From an uncultured Spirochaetales bacterium (lineage in GTDB: Bacteria; Spirochaetota; Spirochaetia; Sphaerochaetales; Sphaerochaetaceae): 64,000 nt of DNA. The notes under the pieces were generated by a model. The model saw only the letters and a program-made list of their open reading frames with translations, had not been told where the DNA came from and made no database searches. The translations under genes were made by a program, and so were the position numbers. Shown here one piece after another: positions 32,026 to 40,829 of the stretch (position 1 is its first letter; the number at the start of each line of letters is the position of its first letter). The stretch covers positions 1 to 64,000 of the forward strand of contig CALXKL010000004.1 of NCBI GenBank assembly GCA_944388965.1. Direction: 5' to 3'.

Positions 32026-33807
32026 ATGTCTGAAGAAGCTTTCCTCCAGAGGACCGTCACCTGCGGCCAGCTGAGCGCCGCCGACGAGGGCAGGACCGTC
32101 GTCCTGAACGGATGGGTCCACCGAGACAGGAACCACGGTGCGCTGCATTTCATCAATCTGCGCGACCGCTACGGAATAACACAGGTGGTCGTCGACGACG
32201 ATGCATCCGGGGCTCTGCAGGAGACCGCATCCCAGCTGAAGCTGGAGTACTGCATCGCGGTGCGTGGCATCGTCCGCCGCCGTCCACAGGACATGGTCAA
32301 CCACGACATGGCCACGGGAGAGATCGAGGTCAAGGCCGAGCACATCGATGTTCTGAGCAGATGCGACGTGCTTCCCTTCATGATCGAGGACGAGAACAAC
32401 GCCAAGGAGGACCTTAGGCTCAAGTACCGCTACCTGGATCTCAGGGGCAGGGGCATGACGGACCGCATCGTGCTTCGCCACAGGATCGTCAAGGCCATCA
32501 GGGAGTACTTCTACAGGACCGACTTCCTGGAAATCGAGACGCCGACGCTCATCAGGAGCACGCCGGAGGGTGCACGCGACTTCCTCGTGCCCTCCAGGAT
32601 ATACCCCGGAAAGTTCTTCGCCCTTCCACAGTCGCCGCAGCTGTACAAGCAGCTGCTGATGGTCTCGGGAATGGACAAGTACTTCCAGATCGCCCGCTGC
32701 TACCGCGACGAGGACCCCAGGGGAGACAGGCAGCTGGAGTTCACCCAGCTTGACATCGAGATGAGCTACGTCCAGAGGGACGATGTGCTTGCCCTTGTGG
32801 AGGACCTGTTCAACGACGTGTTCAGGAAGGTGCTCGACGTGGAGCTTCCCAGGCACTTCAGGAGGCTCACCTACCATGACGCGATGAACACATACGGCAG
32901 CGACAAGCCCGACCTGCGCTTCGGTCTGGAGATGAAGGACTTCACCTTCGCCGAGGGCTGTGCGTTCAACGCCTTCACCGAGGCGCTCTCCGCCGGCGGA
33001 GCGGTCAAGTACCTCGTCGCCCCCGCAAGCGACAGGCAGGAGTTCACCAGGAAGTACATCACGAGCCTGGAGGATGCCGCCAAGGTCTACGGTGCCCATG
33101 GTCTTGCATGGATGAAGGTGCAGGACGGAACCATTTCGGGAGGCGTGTCCAAGTTCTTCGCCGACAAGGCAGGAGAGATCATCGAGGCCACGGGTGTGCA
33201 TGACGGGGACATGATCCTCATCGTCGCCCACGAGAACTGGAAGAAGTGCTGCAACAGCCTGGGTGCCGTCAGGAACAGGCTCGGTGCGGACCTCGGTCTG
33301 ATCCAGGACGGCTTCGCCTTCTGCTGGATCATCGACTTCCCCCTGTTCGAATACAACGAGGACGAGGGCCACTGGGAGGCGGCGCACCACATGTTCAGCA
33401 TGCCTCAAGCGGAGTATATCGACACGCTCGAGGAGGATCCGGGTGCGGTCAAGGGCGACCTGTACGACCTGGTTCTCAACGGCTACGAGCTGGCATCCGG
33501 TTCGATAAGAATCCATGACATCGAGCTGCAGAAGAGGATCTTCCGCATCTGCAACTTCTCGGACGAGAAGGCCCAGGAGCGCTTCGGCTTCCTGCTTGAC
33601 GCCTTCCGCTTCTCGCCGCCACCTCACGGAGGCATCGCACCGGGAATCGACAGGCTGTGCATGATCGTCAGCAACGTGAACACGATCAGGGAGGTCATCG
33701 CGTTCCCGAAGAACACGGCTGCGGCAAGTCCGATGGACGACTGCCCCGCCGAGGTCGAGCCGATACAGCTCAAGGAGCTCGGCCTGAAGATAGATGCTGC
33801 GAAGTAG
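32026..33807 (+). CDS. aspS: Aspartyl-tRNA synthetase
   Basis: A 593-residue class IIb synthetase of the bacterial type. An N-terminal OB-fold anticodon-binding domain (VVLNGWVHRDRNHGALHFINL broken as GWVHRDRNHG) precedes the catalytic core with motif 2 (FQIARCYRDEDPRGDRQLEFT broken as RCYRDEDPRGDRQ). The inserted GAD domain lies at about 290-420, and motif 3 (GGIAPGIDRL) is near the C-terminus. The start at 32026 follows CAGGAGAG; the in-frame 31966 start lies inside the promoter. It overlaps the next gene by 14 bases. Whether it also charges tRNA-Asn cannot be judged here. Confidence 0.96.
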   Translation: MSEEAFLQRTVTCGQLSAADEGRTVVLNGWVHRDRNHGALHFINLRDRYGITQVVVDDDASGALQETASQLKLEYCIAVRGIVRRRPQDMVNHDMATGEIEVKAEHIDVLSRCDVLPFMIEDENNAKEDLRLKYRYLDLRGRGMTDRIVLRHRIVKAIREYFYRTDFLEIETPTLIRSTPEGARDFLVPSRIYPGKFFALPQSPQLYKQLLMVSGMDKYFQIARCYRDEDPRGDRQLEFTQLDIEMSYVQRDDVLALVEDLFNDVFRKVLDVELPRHFRRLTYHDAMNTYGSDKPDLRFGLEMKDFTFAEGCAFNAFTEALSAGGAVKYLVAPASDRQEFTRKYITSLEDAAKVYGAHGLAWMKVQDGTISGGVSKFFADKAGEIIEATGVHDGDMILIVAHENWKKCCNSLGAVRNRLGADLGLIQDGFAFCWIIDFPLFEYNEDEGHWEAAHHMFSMPQAEYIDTLEEDPGAVKGDLYDLVLNGYELASGSIRIHDIELQKRIFRICNFSDEKAQERFGFLLDAFRFSPPPHGGIAPGIDRLCMIVSNVNTIREVIAFPKNTAAASPMDDCPAEVEPIQLKELGLKIDAAK

Positions 33808-34954
33808 ACACTCGCGCGTCATCTGCATAGGAGCAGGAGCGGCCGGGCTGTACTTCTCCACGCTGTGCCATGAGGCGCTGGTGCTGGAGAGGAACGACCG
33901 GCCTGGCCGCAAGCTCCTCATCACAGGAGGTGGCGGATGCAACTTCACGCATGACCTGCCGCCCTCCGAGCTCTCACTCCACTACCCCGACAGACGCACA
34001 TTCGTCTCTCCGGCTCTTCATGCCCATGGAGCGGATGCGATAAGAGCACGCTTCAGGTCGCTTTCCCTCGAATCCATCGTCACGGAGGACGGCAAGGTCT
34101 TCCCCCGGAGCAGGGATGCACATGACGTGCTGTATGCACTCGAGAAGGCCTCCGGCACGATAGTGACGGGCTGCCATGTGGAGGAGGTGCACAGAAAAGA
34201 CGACCACTTCGTCATCGGCACGGACATGGGACTCTTCACATCGGACACGCTCATCATCGCGACAGGAGGCCTCTCCTACCCCGCGACGGGTTCCACGGGA
34301 GACGGCTTCGCCTTCGCCAGGTCGCTTGGCCACACGGTGGTCCCGCCGCGCCCCGCGCTGTGCCGTCTGGAGCTGGAGAGCGCCCTGCCTGAGTGCGAAG
34401 GCATAAGCCTCGACGAGGTCAGGCTGGTCCTTGACGGACACAAGACCAGAGGCCCCATCCTCTTCACCCGTACAGGCGTGAGCGGACCGGCCGTGATGAA
34501 CCTCTCGCGGTACGCCACAGGCGACAGCGTGCTCAGGATATGCTTCAGGGACGTCGACGAGGCGGCGATCCGAAGTCTCGAGGCACGGCGCAAGGCCGTC
34601 AATGCGATGGCATCTGCACTCTCTCTTCCCGACCGCCTCGTCAGGGCACTGCTTCCATCCGTTGTGGACAAGACAATCGCCCAGCTGACGAAAGAGGATA
34701 TGAAGACCTGTGCGAGGATGCTTAGGGACTTTTCATCCCCCTGTTCCACTTCAGGCTGCATGAAGACCGCCACCGTCACACGAGGTGGCGTATGCGTGGA
34801 CGAGGTCGACAGGAGGACGTTCGCCTCGAGGCTCTGCCCCGGACTCAACATCATCGGCGAGGCGCTTGACGTGGACGGAGAGTGCGGAGGCTACAACCTC
34901 ACATTCGCCTTCGCATCCGCATACGCCGCCGCCAAGGCCATCGTATCCCGATAG
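33794..34954 (+). CDS. HI0933/YhiN-family flavoprotein (aminoacetone oxidase-like)
   Basis: A 386-residue FAD-binding oxidoreductase. The N-terminal dinucleotide-binding motif VICIGAGAAGLYFS (about 9-22) is followed by the family hallmark RPGRKLLITGGGGCNFTHD (40-58). IIATGGLSYPATGSTGDGF lies mid-protein, and the C-terminal GLNIIGEALDVDGECGGYN broken as GEALDVDGECGGYN closes the FAD site. Reported activities in the family vary, so the substrate is open. Its start lies inside the aspS 3' end, so the two are co-transcribed. Confidence 0.88.
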   Translation: MLRSRHSRVICIGAGAAGLYFSTLCHEALVLERNDRPGRKLLITGGGGCNFTHDLPPSELSLHYPDRRTFVSPALHAHGADAIRARFRSLSLESIVTEDGKVFPRSRDAHDVLYALEKASGTIVTGCHVEEVHRKDDHFVIGTDMGLFTSDTLIIATGGLSYPATGSTGDGFAFARSLGHTVVPPRPALCRLELESALPECEGISLDEVRLVLDGHKTRGPILFTRTGVSGPAVMNLSRYATGDSVLRICFRDVDEAAIRSLEARRKAVNAMASALSLPDRLVRALLPSVVDKTIAQLTKEDMKTCARMLRDFSSPCSTSGCMKTATVTRGGVCVDEVDRRTFASRLCPGLNIIGEALDVDGECGGYNLTFAFASAYAAAKAIVSR

Positions 34955-34957
34955 GAC

Positions 34958-35104
34958 TCACCTGTCCTCATGGGCGGTCCCTTCAAGGGCCTGTATGATC
35001 GGCTTCATGTCGGAGAATGAGAACTGGGCGTCCTCGATTCCGTCGGCACGCCCCGTCCACTCTATCTGCTCGTCGCCCACATGATAGGCGTCGTCGTCCC
35101 TCAT
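34958..35104 (-). CDS. Small hypothetical protein (48 residues) coupled to the HD gene
   Basis: A short frame, MRDDDAYHVGDEQIEWTG onward to TAHEDR, acidic and without a membrane segment. Its ATG overlaps the stop of the upstream HD-domain gene (ATGA), which argues for real translation by coupling. No family is recognised. It ends 3 bases from the convergent flavoprotein gene. Confidence 0.5.
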   Translation of the reverse strand: MRDDDAYHVGDEQIEWTGRADGIEDAQFSFSDMKPIIQALEGTAHEDR

Positions 35105-35652
35105 AGCCCGATCTGGTCCGAAATGGAGGTCAGGGCCTGGATCGTGACCTTGATCAGGTGCTCCTTCGTTACATCCGCCATCTGGGCGCCCTTCTCGATG
35201 ACTTCGCGGTTCACGCCTGCGGCGAACGACTTGCTGGACCATTTCTTCTTCACCGACTTCACGCTCATGCCGGCCATGCGCTCAGGTCTCATCAGCGCGG
35301 TCGCATAGACCAGTCCGGTCAGCTCGTCCACGGCATAGAGGATCTTCTCCATCTGACGCTGGGGCTCCACATCGCTCACCAGCCCCCAGCCATGCGAACA
35401 GATTGCATGGACCATGTCGTCGGGCATGCCTATCTCGGCAAGCAGCTCGGGAGCCTTGCGGCAGTGCTGGTCGGGGAACATCTCCCAGTCTATGTCATGA
35501 AGGAGACCCACGATTCCCCAGTAGTCCACGTCCTCGCCCGCTTCGGCGGCGAAGGCCCTCATGACGGCCTCGACGCACAGTGCGTGATGCCACAGGCTCT
35601 CGCTCTTGTTGTACTTGTGGAAAAGCTCCACAGCCTGTTCTCTTGTAACCAT
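35101..35652 (-). CDS. HD-domain hydrolase (HDIG type)
   Basis: A 183-residue predicted metal-dependent phosphohydrolase. Metal ligands appear as WHHALCVEAVMRAF, then GLLHDIDWE (the HD pair) and ICSHGWGL. Small HDIG proteins of this kind act on nucleotides or are of unknown substrate. AGGAGGTGAGAC gives a strong start at 35652. It lies 24 bases after znuB on the same strand and could be the tail of the zinc operon, although the ribosome site is independent. The tiny 48-residue gene overlaps its stop. Confidence 0.85.
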   Translation of the reverse strand: MVTREQAVELFHKYNKSESLWHHALCVEAVMRAFAAEAGEDVDYWGIVGLLHDIDWEMFPDQHCRKAPELLAEIGMPDDMVHAICSHGWGLVSDVEPQRQMEKILYAVDELTGLVYATALMRPERMAGMSVKSVKKKWSSKSFAAGVNREVIEKGAQMADVTKEHLIKVTIQALTSISDQIGL

Positions 35653-35676
35653 GTCTCACCTCCTGATGGCTGGATG

Positions 35677-36510
35677 TTAGCGCTTTTGCCTTCCTGCAAG
35701 AAGCCCCCTGGAGCGGAGAGATGCCACAATGCTCAGCAGAATATAGGAGACCAGGTGCACCACGACTATGCTGGCTCCGGCAGGAGTGCCCAGCTCATAG
35801 CTCATGACGAAGCCCAGAACGAAGCAGACCAGCGACTCGAGTGCGCTGACGATGGTCAGTGCACGATAGCTATGGGCGATTCTCATGGCCCCAAGACAGG
35901 GGAAGATCACCAGGGCGCTGATCAGAAGGCTTCCCAGCATCCTCATCCCCAGAACGATCGTCAGTGCTGACAGCACCGCCAGCAGCGTCGTATAGCGCTC
36001 GCTCCTCACCCCCGCCGCCTGTGCGAAGACAGGGTCGAAGGTCACTGCATACAGCCTCGGGTAGAGCAGGACGTAGCACAGCAGCACTGCAGCCGACAGC
36101 GTGACGGAGAGGATGCAGTCGCCTCTTCCCACCGAGAGCAGCGAGCCGAAGAGGAAGTTGTCTATGTCGCTGTTGGTCCCCTTCACGTAGCTGATCAGGA
36201 CTATTCCTATGGCAAGGGCCGAGGAGGCGATCAGCGCTATGGCGCTGTCTCCTGACAGGCCACGTCGTCCGTCGAGACGCAGCAGCAGTACGGCCGCGAC
36301 CACGACCACGGGTATCGTGAAGAACATCGGCGAGAAGGAGAACACGCTTGCGACGGCAAGCGCGCCGAAGCCCACGTGCGACAGGCCGTCTCCTATCATG
36401 GAGTAGCGTCTGAGCACCAGCGACACGCCGAGCAGGGCCGAACACAGCGATACCAGGAACCCGACTATGAAGGCCCTCTGTATGAATGCGTATGAGAAGA
36501 GTTCAATCAT
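35677..36510 (-). CDS. znuB: Zinc ABC transporter permease ZnuB
   Basis: A 277-residue ABC-3 family permease with about eight membrane helices: an N-terminal IQRAFIVGFLVSLCSALLGV, the LRRYSMIGDGLSHVGFGALA loop that contacts the ATPase, and IVLGMRMLGSLLISALVIFP. It is expected to import zinc (manganese cannot be excluded by the permease alone). The start at 36510 lies 8 bases inside znuC; the ORF could be extended to 36615, but that adds non-family residues. Confidence 0.92.
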   Translation of the reverse strand: MIELFSYAFIQRAFIVGFLVSLCSALLGVSLVLRRYSMIGDGLSHVGFGALAVASVFSFSPMFFTIPVVVVAAVLLLRLDGRRGLSGDSAIALIASSALAIGIVLISYVKGTNSDIDNFLFGSLLSVGRGDCILSVTLSAAVLLCYVLLYPRLYAVTFDPVFAQAAGVRSERYTTLLAVLSALTIVLGMRMLGSLLISALVIFPCLGAMRIAHSYRALTIVSALESLVCFVLGFVMSYELGTPAGASIVVVHLVSYILLSIVASLRSRGLLAGRQKR

Positions 36511-37204
36511 GGTGTCCGGCCTCCTCAAGGTATGCTCTGCCCTCGCTCGAGGCGAAGTACTCGTCCCTGTCGCCGAAGAAGACGCTGTGGCCCAGATGGA
36601 GTATGCGGTTGGCACTGTTGATGGCGGGATGTATGTCGTGCGTGACCATCATGATCGTCATGCCGTCCTCGCGAAGGGCGTCGATGAGCCGGTACAGCTC
36701 GCTCGACGTGTGCATGTCCAGACCCGCCACGGGCTCGTCCAGCAGCAGGATGCGGCTTGCCGCAGTCAGTGCACGTGCAAGCAGAACCCTCTGTCTCTGT
36801 CCACCGGACAGCTCCTGGAACGGACGGCGGGCGAAGACAAGCATGCCCATCCTCTCCAGATTGCCAAGCGCCCTCTCCCTTTCGGCCTTCAGGTAGAAGA
36901 AGCGGCGGCCTAGACGCGAAACCGCGCCGGAGAGGGCCACCTCCTCCACCGAAGTGGGGAAGCCGGGATCCAGCATCGCCGACTGCGGCAGATAGCCGAT
37001 CCCACGCCTGTCCACATTGAAGGTCAGCTGGCCGGAGAGTGGCGGATTCAGCGAGAGCACGGCCTTGACCAGCGTGCTCTTGCCTGCCCCGTTGTCCCCT
37101 ATTATGCAAAGGTAGTCGCCCTCGTCCACCTGGAACGAGACATGCTCCACCACACTGTGTCCATCATAGCCGAGACTCAGGTCCCGGGCCTCGAGAAGTG
37201 TCAA
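36503..37204 (-). CDS. znuC: Zinc ABC transporter ATPase ZnuC (TTG start)
   Basis: A 233-residue ATPase with Walker A GDNGAGKST, Q-loop LPQ, signature LSGGQRQR, Walker B ILLLDEPVAGLD and H-loop VTHD. The start codon is TTG at 37204-37202; it overlaps the znuA stop (TTGA), and AAGGAGG lies 8 bases upstream. It overlaps znuB by 8 bases. It energises the adjacent permease. Confidence 0.93.
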   Translation of the reverse strand: MTLLEARDLSLGYDGHSVVEHVSFQVDEGDYLCIIGDNGAGKSTLVKAVLSLNPPLSGQLTFNVDRRGIGYLPQSAMLDPGFPTSVEEVALSGAVSRLGRRFFYLKAERERALGNLERMGMLVFARRPFQELSGGQRQRVLLARALTAASRILLLDEPVAGLDMHTSSELYRLIDALREDGMTIMMVTHDIHPAINSANRILHLGHSVFFGDRDEYFASSEGRAYLEEAGHHD

Positions 37205-38139
37205 TTCAGCGCCTCCTTCAGCACTTCGATATTGCTCTTCATCAGATCGACATAGGTCACGCCGGCCTCGAACTGCCGCCGTGTCACGTTATGGCAGGAG
37301 GAGAACTCCATCACCTCGGCCCCGGTCTCCTCGGCCACCACCTGACTGAGCATGGTGTTGGCCATCTCCATGTGAAGCACCACGGGGATGTCGTCCTCCT
37401 CGATGCGATCGACCAGGGCGGCCACGGTCCTCAGCGAGGGTTCGCTCTGCCTTGCACAGCCGGGATAGGCCGCGACCCAATCCAGTCCGACCTCCGCAGC
37501 GAAGTACAGCAGCGGGAAACGGTCGGCGACCACGATCTCATGCCGTCTAGCATCATGCACTTCCGTCTGGATCCCGGCACGGATCTCCTCCAGCGATGCG
37601 ATGTACCTGTCGGCATTGCGCCTGTACTCCTCCTCCCCGTCCCGGTCCAGCGAGGACATGAGGGAGCAAAGCGAATCGATTATGGCGATCTCGTTGCCAA
37701 GGCTCGTCCAGACATGCTCGTCCACCACGCCATGTCCATGGTCATGGTCCTCATGACCCTCCTCTTCCAGGATGCCGTCCGTCTCCTCCTCCAGTAGCAG
37801 AGGCACGTTGTCCACAAGGGCGAATGTCGTCACGTCCTCGTCAAGCGAGGATAGCAGGGAATCCAGCCAGCCGTCGCTCTCGCCGCCGACGTATATGAAC
37901 AGGTCGCACTCCTGTATGCCTACCACGTCGTCGATGGTGGGTTCGAAGGAATGCGTGTCCGTGCCCGGTGGAAGCAGCATCGTCAGGCCTTTTGTGCCGC
38001 CGAGCACGGCACGTGCCGCATCATAGCAGGGGAACGACGACGCGACGATGACCAGTCCGTCATCACTCTCCTGTGCAGCATCGGTACACGAACACATCAG
38101 CACGAGAGACAGAAGCATCACAAGCACGGCTCTCATCAT
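37201..38139 (-). CDS. znuA: Zinc-binding lipoprotein of the ABC transporter, ZnuA
   Basis: A 312-residue cluster A-I metal-binding protein. The signal sequence ends LSLVLMCSC, so it is probably a lipoprotein anchored at C16 or C18. The His-rich loop EEEGHEDHDHGHGVVDEHVW (about 140-160) is the zinc-specific feature of ZnuA as against manganese homologues. Further ligands are expected at PGTDTHSFEP and LHMEMAN. The first of two adjacent ATGs overlaps the zur stop. It is the first transporter gene of a zur-znuACB operon. Confidence 0.92.
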   Translation of the reverse strand: MMRAVLVMLLSLVLMCSCTDAAQESDDGLVIVASSFPCYDAARAVLGGTKGLTMLLPPGTDTHSFEPTIDDVVGIQECDLFIYVGGESDGWLDSLLSSLDEDVTTFALVDNVPLLLEEETDGILEEEGHEDHDHGHGVVDEHVWTSLGNEIAIIDSLCSLMSSLDRDGEEEYRRNADRYIASLEEIRAGIQTEVHDARRHEIVVADRFPLLYFAAEVGLDWVAAYPGCARQSEPSLRTVAALVDRIEEDDIPVVLHMEMANTMLSQVVAEETGAEVMEFSSCHNVTRRQFEAGVTYVDLMKSNIEVLKEALN

Positions 38140-38507
38140 CCGTCCTTCCTCCTGCACTCGCTGCAGATGCATGGAATCACGGCATCCTCGGCAATCGAAA
38201 GGCCCTGGCCCTCCAGCAGGCGCTCCATCCTGCGGCTGGAATCCTCGTCCATATGGACCAGGGCGCCGCAGCGCATGCAGCTTGCATGAAGATGGTGATG
38301 ACAGCGACCGACGTACGAGAAGAGGCGTACTCTTCCGTTCCGGGAGGACGCGACAATCCCCTCCTCCAGTGCCTGGGAGAGGATCCTGTAGACGCTCGAC
38401 GAGCCCACCTGAGGAACCGCAGAGGCGATTTCTGATGCGCTCATGGCCCTGCCGCTGTCGGCAAGGCAGTCCAGCACAAGTCTCTTCTGATGTGTATCGT
38501 AGCTCAT
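38136..38507 (-). CDS. zur: Fur-family regulator, probably Zur
   Basis: A 123-residue metalloregulator. The N-terminal winged helix (HQKRLVLDCLADSGRAMSA, GSSSVYRILSQALEEGIV) and the C-terminal metal region RCHHHLHASCMRCG with structural C77/C80 and C115/C118 (CICSEC) are typical. It heads the znuACB operon, which makes zinc sensing the best call. No Shine-Dalgarno precedes the ATG at 38507; a -10 box ends 7 bases upstream. A Fur-like palindrome overlaps that -10, suggesting autorepression with zinc. Confidence 0.85.
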   Translation of the reverse strand: MSYDTHQKRLVLDCLADSGRAMSASEIASAVPQVGSSSVYRILSQALEEGIVASSRNGRVRLFSYVGRCHHHLHASCMRCGALVHMDEDSSRRMERLLEGQGLSIAEDAVIPCICSECRRKDG

Positions 38508-38512
38508 AAATC

Positions 38513-38544
38513 GGGAATTATTCTCAGATTCGGGGAATTGTCAA
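38513..38544 (-). promoter_or_regulatory. zur-znu promoter with overlapping Fur/Zur-like operator
   Basis: Minus strand TTGACA (38544-38539), an 18-base spacer and TAATTC (38520-38515). GAGAATAATTCCC (38525-38513), a near-palindrome around GAATAATTC, covers the -10. The -35 overlaps the stop codon of the upstream phosphodiesterase gene. Confidence 0.6.
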
Positions 38545-39269
38545 CATCTTCCAAGTGCATCCAGCACCCTGCCCGGCCAGTTGGTTATGATTCCATCCAC
38601 CCCCAGCGCGATGGCCTTGCGTATGTCCTCGTGTTCATTGACGGTCCACACGTTCACGCCACGGCCGTTGTCATGAAGGGAATGCATCATCGTCTCGTCC
38701 AGGTCCCTGATGTCCGGATGATAGAAGTCGACGTCCAGCTCCCTCATGATCGCTCCGAGACCGTACAGCGGCATGGACGAGAAGAGCAGTCCGATGCGGC
38801 ATGTGGGGTCCATCCTCTTCATCTTGACCACGCTCAGCCAGTTGAATGAGGAGTAGACCACGTTGTGTTCCAGACCATGCCTTGCGACGAGGTCCATGAC
38901 CTTCTCCTCGATGCCGGGGTAGTACACCGGAGCCGTCTTGAGCTCGATGTTGGTCACCTTGTCGCGGTGGGCCTCCATCATGGTCAGATACTCGTCGAGG
39001 GAGGGAATCGGGGTGAAGCCGCACCTGTCGTCCTGAGTCCGGCCTGCACTGGTCGCCTCGAGCTCGCTGCGCGTCATCTCGTAGACGCATCTGTCCACAC
39101 CCGCAGTGCGCTTCAGGCTCTCGTCATGGATGATCATGACCTCGCCATCCTTCGACAGGTGCACGTCGTTCTCGATTCCGTCTGCGCCCTCCTCGAGCGC
39201 CTTGGAGAAGGAAAGCATCGTGTTCTCCGGCCACAGGCCGCTGGAGCCTCTATGTGCGAATACCTTCAT
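38541..39269 (-). CDS. Glycerophosphodiester phosphodiesterase
   Basis: A 242-residue GDPD-family TIM barrel that releases glycerol-3-phosphate from glycerophosphodiesters. Active-site signatures are AHRGSSGLWPENTMLSF (HRG, about 6) with EGADGIENDVHLSKDGEVMI broken as GIENDVHLSKDG and HDESLKRTAG, then the IELKT strand and VNVWTVNEHEDI. No signal peptide is present, so it acts in the cytoplasm. GGAGG lies 6 bases before the ATG at 39269. It follows a small zinc-ribbon gene. Confidence 0.92.
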   Translation of the reverse strand: MKVFAHRGSSGLWPENTMLSFSKALEEGADGIENDVHLSKDGEVMIIHDESLKRTAGVDRCVYEMTRSELEATSAGRTQDDRCGFTPIPSLDEYLTMMEAHRDKVTNIELKTAPVYYPGIEEKVMDLVARHGLEHNVVYSSFNWLSVVKMKRMDPTCRIGLLFSSMPLYGLGAIMRELDVDFYHPDIRDLDETMMHSLHDNGRGVNVWTVNEHEDIRKAIALGVDGIITNWPGRVLDALGRC

Positions 39270-39271
39270 CG

Positions 39272-39484
39272 TCAACCTCCGATCAGGAAGTCAAGCACAT
39301 CCATGCCGACGCTGTTCTTCTGCCTGTAGAGCTCGCTGTAGCCGCACCGGGCACACGATACAACCGTGAAGCGGCGGTTCTGGACATCGAACAGGCGGGA
39401 GAGGTTTCCGCCCGTGGCCTGCATCCTGTCGGCCTCGTAGCGTCTGCATCCGCATTTCGGACACACGTACTGCATCTTCTCCAT
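39272..39484 (-). CDS. Small zinc-ribbon protein (DUF2082-like)
   Basis: 70 residues with two Cys pairs, CPKCGCRRYEADRMQATGG and VVSCARCGYSELYRQK, forming a zinc ribbon of the DUF2082 / nucleic-acid-binding type. Its function is unknown. AAGGAGG precedes the ATG. It ends 2 bases before the phosphodiesterase start, so the two are likely co-expressed. Confidence 0.8.
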   Translation of the reverse strand: MEKMQYVCPKCGCRRYEADRMQATGGNLSRLFDVQNRRFTVVSCARCGYSELYRQKNSVGMDVLDFLIGG

Positions 39485-39525
39485 GGAAAAGGCCTCCTTC
39501 CCTGGCCAAGTTGTACCCTTCTTTG

Positions 39526-39554
39526 TTGACCTTTGTCGAGCTTTTTTCCATATT
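39526..39554 (+). promoter_or_regulatory. Promoter of the 39562 operon
   Basis: TTGACC (39526-39531), a 17-base spacer and CATATT (39549-39554), which ends 7 bases before the ATG. This implies a leaderless message. Confidence 0.5.
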
Positions 39555-39561
39555 TCCGCTT

Positions 39562-40014
39562 ATGGACGATTTCAAGAGGAAAATCGAGGAGTTCTTTTCA
39601 GGCAGGCATGGAAGTGACCAGCTGTCGTTCGCCATGTCGCTGGCAGGGCTTGTGCTGGTGGTCTGCTCCCCCGCGTTCGAGAACGACGATGTGCACATGC
39701 TCCTGAGCGCAGTAGGACTTGCGCTCATCATCTGGTCGGTCTTCCGCGTCCTGTCCCGGGACGACGCCAGACGCACGAAGGAGAACGAAGCGTTCATATC
39801 ACTTTTCAGACGCACCCCGTCTCCCGAAAGACGTCACAAGGACGAGCTACGCCGGCAGGAGAAGGAGAAGAAGCGACGCCTGAAGGAGAAGCTCAAGACG
39901 CATGAGATGTTCTACTGTCCCAAGTGCAAGGCGGCATGCTTCGTGCCCCGCGGCAAGGGCAAGGTCCGCATCACCTGCCCCAAGTGCGGCGAGAAGTTCA
40001 TAGGCAAGACCTGA
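39562..40014 (+). CDS. Membrane protein with C-terminal zinc ribbon
   Basis: 150 residues: two hydrophobic segments (about 25-43 and 52-70), a strongly basic linker (RRHKDELRRQEKEKKRRLKE) and a C-terminal zinc ribbon MFYCPKCKAACFVPRGKG then ITCPKCGEKF. The family is a common accessory in clostridia and spirochaetes but has no set function. The start at 39562 has no Shine-Dalgarno. It is followed by a DUF5685 gene with TGATG overlap and then a DnaJ-domain gene, so all three probably act together. Confidence 0.75.
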   Translation: MDDFKRKIEEFFSGRHGSDQLSFAMSLAGLVLVVCSPAFENDDVHMLLSAVGLALIIWSVFRVLSRDDARRTKENEAFISLFRRTPSPERRHKDELRRQEKEKKRRLKEKLKTHEMFYCPKCKAACFVPRGKGKVRITCPKCGEKFIGKT

Positions 40015-40829
40015 TGACCGGCTACGTCGTCCTCAACCCGGGTGCCGCCACCGATGACGAGAAGCGGCGCTATTCACGCTACTACTGCGGGCTGTGCAAG
40101 GCCATCGAAGCCGCTCATGGACGCGCTGCCACGAAGGCGCTCAGCTACGACATGACATTCCTTTACATGCTGCTTGCCGACCTCTACAACCAGGAGGGGG
40201 AGGTCATGAAGGACCATTGCACAATCCATCCAGTGACGAAGAAGGAGTACATCTCCTCCCCCATCGCATCCTACGTGGCGGACATGCAGGTGCTTCTGGG
40301 CTGGTATCTGGCGCTGGACAGGTGGCAGGACGACGGCAGCAGGAAGGCCAGGGCATTCATGGATGCGCTGGAAGACGACAGGGCGGCCCTTGAGGCGAAG
40401 TACCCACGCCAGAGCGATGCGATACATATCAACCTCGACCTTATAAGGAAGTGCGAACTTGCGGGTGAGAAGGATGCATCCATTCCTGCGATGCACTTCT
40501 CGGCGATGCTGGCGGAGGTCTTCACTCCGTATGAGGACAACTGGTCGTTCCATCTGGGCCAGATGGGACGCTGTCTCGGACAGTTCGTATACATCATGGA
40601 CGCCTACGACGACATGGAGAAGGACAGGAGAAAGGGCAGCTACAACCCCTTCTCCTCAAGAGAACAGGACGATGCCCTCAGAAGCGAGGTGAAGGACATG
40701 CTCACCCTGGCCGCCTCTGGTGCGGCGCAGGAGCTGGAGATGCTGCCTCTTGACGAGAACCTTTCCATCCTGCGAAATGTCGTCTATAGTGGAATCTGGT
40801 CCAGATTCGAGGGGAAGCGAAGCAGATGA
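40014..40829 (+). CDS. DUF5685-family protein
   Basis: A 271-residue helical protein of the DUF5685 type. The N-terminus [19 protein letters not shown] broken as YYCGLCKAI carries the conserved CxxC, followed by [17 protein letters not shown]-rich motif in [20 protein letters not shown] resembles the aspartate-rich segment of isoprenoid-synthase-fold proteins, but no activity is known. The ATG overlaps the upstream stop by one base and its own stop overlaps the DnaJ-domain start by four. Confidence 0.8.
   Translation: MTGYVVLNPGAATDDEKRRYSRYYCGLCKAIEAAHGRAATKALSYDMTFLYMLLADLYNQEGEVMKDHCTIHPVTKKEYISSPIASYVADMQVLLGWYLALDRWQDDGSRKARAFMDALEDDRAALEAKYPRQSDAIHINLDLIRKCELAGEKDASIPAMHFSAMLAEVFTPYEDNWSFHLGQMGRCLGQFVYIMDAYDDMEKDRRKGSYNPFSSREQDDALRSEVKDMLTLAASGAAQELEMLPLDENLSILRNVVYSGIWSRFEGKRSR

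Noticed and set aside
31999-33948. 649-codon minus-strand open frame opposite aspS
   Set aside because: Antisense shadow of aspS, no recognisable domain and no ribosome site.
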